Assembly: GCF_004297405.1 (NCBI RefSeq)
Contig: NZ_SCVC01000006.1
Location: 124,001-188,000, forward strand
From: Reyranella sp.
Lineage (GTDB): Bacteria > Pseudomonadota > Alphaproteobacteria > Reyranellales > Reyranellaceae
Direction: 5' to 3'
DNA: 64,000 bases
The position numbers and the translations under genes were made by a program. Below are positions 62,438 through 64,000 of this stretch, in pieces (the first letter of the stretch is position 1; each line of letters starts with the position of its first letter). The notes beneath the pieces were generated by a model. It was not told the DNA's origin. It did no database searches and worked only from the letters and a program-made list of their open reading frames with translations.

Positions 62438-63463
62438 TCACAAAAAGCGGGCGCGTATGTCGACGCTGTTCTCTCGCCCAACCTTATCGAACGTTTCAAA
62501 CAGCCATCGGGTTCCCGCCGCGCGCCCGGCCGTGAACAGCATTTGGAGGAACTCGGGTTCGATGTTGAACTTGCTGACGGCGCCCAACGGAACCAGTGTG
62601 GTCGGATCGGCGATGGAATGGATCAGCAGTTTCTTCAGGCGAGTGCTGAACTCGCCGGTGATGGCACCATTGTCGATCAGCTCCTGCACGAAGGCGATGG
62701 CGCGCATCTCCGCCATCAGCGCGCCACCGAAAGTGATCTCGTTCAACCGGTCGGCGATCTCGGCATTGCTGCGCGGGATCTCCGTGCGCGATGGCGGGTC
62801 GACCTCGACCATCACCACGTCGGTGCTTTCGCTGTTGTAGATGAACGGCCAGATCGGCGGGTTGCCACGGAAGCCGCCATCCCAATAGGCCTCACCATCG
62901 ATCTCGACCGCATCGTGGACATTGGGCAGGCAGGCCGAGGCCAGCAGGGCGTCGATCGAGAGCTCGTCGCGCGTGAAGATGCGGACCTTGCCGGTCCGCA
63001 CATTGGTGGCGGCGATGAAGGCCTTGACCTCGTGACAGGCATGCACGGCTTCCGCGTTGAAATGACGACGCAACAGGTCGCGTAGCGGATCGTACTTCAG
63101 CGGATTGCGCTGCCAGGGCGAGAGCGTGCGCTGGATGATATCAGCCCACAGTGCGCCTGCTGACTCATCGAGGTTCCAGTTGCCCTGCAGACGATCGAGC
63201 GGCGTGCGCCGGATCGGGCTCGCCACTGCCATCTGGCCCAGTTCGCCCCAGAAGGCGGCGAGGGCAGCGCGCGCACCGGCGGGCCCGCCTTTGGCCCAGC
63301 CCTGCAGCAGGATCGCGGCATTCATGGCGCCGGCGCTGGTGCCGCTTACCGCCTCGAAGACCAGACGCCCATCCTCGATCAGCGCGTCGAGCACGCCCCA
63401 GGTGAAAGCGCCGTGGCTGCCGCCACCTTGCAGAGCGAGATTGATACGCTTGGTTTCGGCCAT
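62438..63463 (-). CDS. patatin-like phospholipase
   Basis: A 341-residue patatin-family lipid acyl hydrolase. The oxyanion loop is LALQGGGSHGAFTWGVLDAL, the nucleophile elbow is GTSAGAMNAAI, and the Asp of the catalytic dyad lies in YWDGGFRGNPP. No signal peptide is seen, so it is probably cytoplasmic. It leads a two-gene unit with the ROK kinase and is divergent from the MFS gene at the right edge. Confidence 0.88.
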   Translation of the reverse strand: MAETKRINLALQGGGSHGAFTWGVLDALIEDGRLVFEAVSGTSAGAMNAAILLQGWAKGGPAGARAALAAFWGELGQMAVASPIRRTPLDRLQGNWNLDESAGALWADIIQRTLSPWQRNPLKYDPLRDLLRRHFNAEAVHACHEVKAFIAATNVRTGKVRIFTRDELSIDALLASACLPNVHDAVEIDGEAYWDGGFRGNPPIWPFIYNSESTDVVMVEVDPPSRTEIPRSNAEIADRLNEITFGGALMAEMRAIAFVQELIDNGAITGEFSTRLKKLLIHSIADPTTLVPLGAVSKFNIEPEFLQMLFTAGRAAGTRWLFETFDKVGRENSVDIRARFL

Positions 63464-63549
63464 CTTGTCTCCCGAGAACGACGTTCCACGATGTCGAAGT
63501 TGCCTTTAGAGTTCTCGCCCAGAAGCAAGACGGCGGAACTGGCGGCATT

Positions 63550-64000
63550 ATGGCGAAGAGTGGAGCGGGAGGACCGTGGCGAAAACGCCCGTCGACCATC
63601 CTGTGGATGCTCTCGATCGGCCAACTCATCTCCTGGGGCTTGGTCTACTACACCTTCCCACTGTTCATCGGGCCGATGGAGCAGGAACTGGGCTGGACAC
63701 GCAGCTCGATGTTCGGCGCGTTGTCGGCTGGTCTGCTGACCGCCGGTCTCTGCTCCATTCCGGTCGGCGCGTGGATCGATCGCGGTCATGGCCGCCTGCT
63801 GATGACCGGCGGGTCGCTGCTGGCGGCAGTACTCTTGTTGGTCTGGTCCCGCGTCGAGTCGCTGCCGGTCTTCTACGCCATGTGGATCGGGCTGGGTGTC
63901 TGCCAGGCCGTGATCCTCTACGAGCCGGCCTTCGCGGTGATCACCCGCGTCTATGGCCCGCGCTACAAGCAGGCGATCCTGCTGATGACCTTCCTGGGCG
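63550..64000 (+). CDS. MFS transporter, N-terminal part (cut by window edge)
   Basis: The open frame from the ATG at 63550 runs to the window end (150 codons). It opens with a basic N terminus (MAKSGAGGPWRKRPS) and then hydrophobic segments with WIDRGHGRLLMTGGSL between helices 2 and 3, a typical MFS loop. At least four helices are present. The gene continues off the right edge. Confidence 0.75.
   Translation, partial: MAKSGAGGPWRKRPSTILWMLSIGQLISWGLVYYTFPLFIGPMEQELGWTRSSMFGALSAGLLTAGLCSIPVGAWIDRGHGRLLMTGGSLLAAVLLLVWSRVESLPVFYAMWIGLGVCQAVILYEPAFAVITRVYGPRYKQAILLMTFLG

Overview
The window is high-G+C bacterial DNA with densely packed genes, many of them overlapping by a few bases. The housekeeping set (yicC-gmk, surA-pdxA-rsmA, pepA-holC, purM-purN, an Hda-like protein, ppk1-ppx-rnd-aspS, a small aa3-oxidase subunit IV, EipB/DUF1849 and DUF2066 proteins) points to an alphaproteobacterium, most likely a Rhodospirillales- or Reyranella-like lineage. 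The placement is inferred from gene content only. I saw no rRNA, tRNA or CRISPR array.

Layout. 1-5.4 kb: an OsmC-like protein, an acyl-CoA dehydrogenase, a short-chain dehydrogenase, an SGNH-like membrane-anchored protein, yicC and gmk. 5.3-7.4 kb: a small A+T-richer insertion carrying one KAP-like P-loop NTPase, flanked by a duplicated 3' end of gmk. 7.4-11.4 kb: plsC, rsmA, pdxA and surA on the minus strand; plsC has its own promoter with a dyad operator in the -35/-10 spacer. 11.5-26.4 kb: a glycan-modification region with four FkbM-type methyltransferases plus one class I methyltransferase, a TPR protein, a glycosyltransferase-like protein and a nucleotide-sugar dehydrogenase. It encloses pepA-holC and ends with a cyclase-family hydrolase. 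Three adjacent methyltransferase genes share an unrecognised domain of about 110 residues. In relatives the lptF-lptG-lptD genes often sit between pepA and surA; here they are absent.

26.5-36.6 kb: an MFS transporter, an ABC-F ATPase, ndk, a small oxidase subunit, purM-purN, a DUF2066 protein, an AI-2E-type permease, an Hda-like protein, a DUF2147 protein, a REP-like repeat and an atypical SDR. 36.7-48.4 kb: a giant autotransporter of about 3529 residues with some 33 beta-strand repeats, then a secreted trypsin-like protease. 48.4-56.6 kb: sixA, ppk1, ppx (polyphosphate metabolism), rnd, aspS and a small lipoprotein. 56.6-64 kb: a 2-hydroxyacid dehydrogenase, two tandem EipB-like proteins, AMP nucleosidase, a small membrane protein, a ROK kinase, a patatin-like phospholipase and the start of another MFS transporter.

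The most unusual items are the gmk-flanked single-gene insertion, the shared domain in the methyltransferase cluster, the operator-controlled and apparently leaderless plsC promoter, and the autotransporter with its structured 5' leader and neighbouring protease. No intergenic gap exceeds about 300 bases; the longest (61240-61512) holds nothing I could identify.
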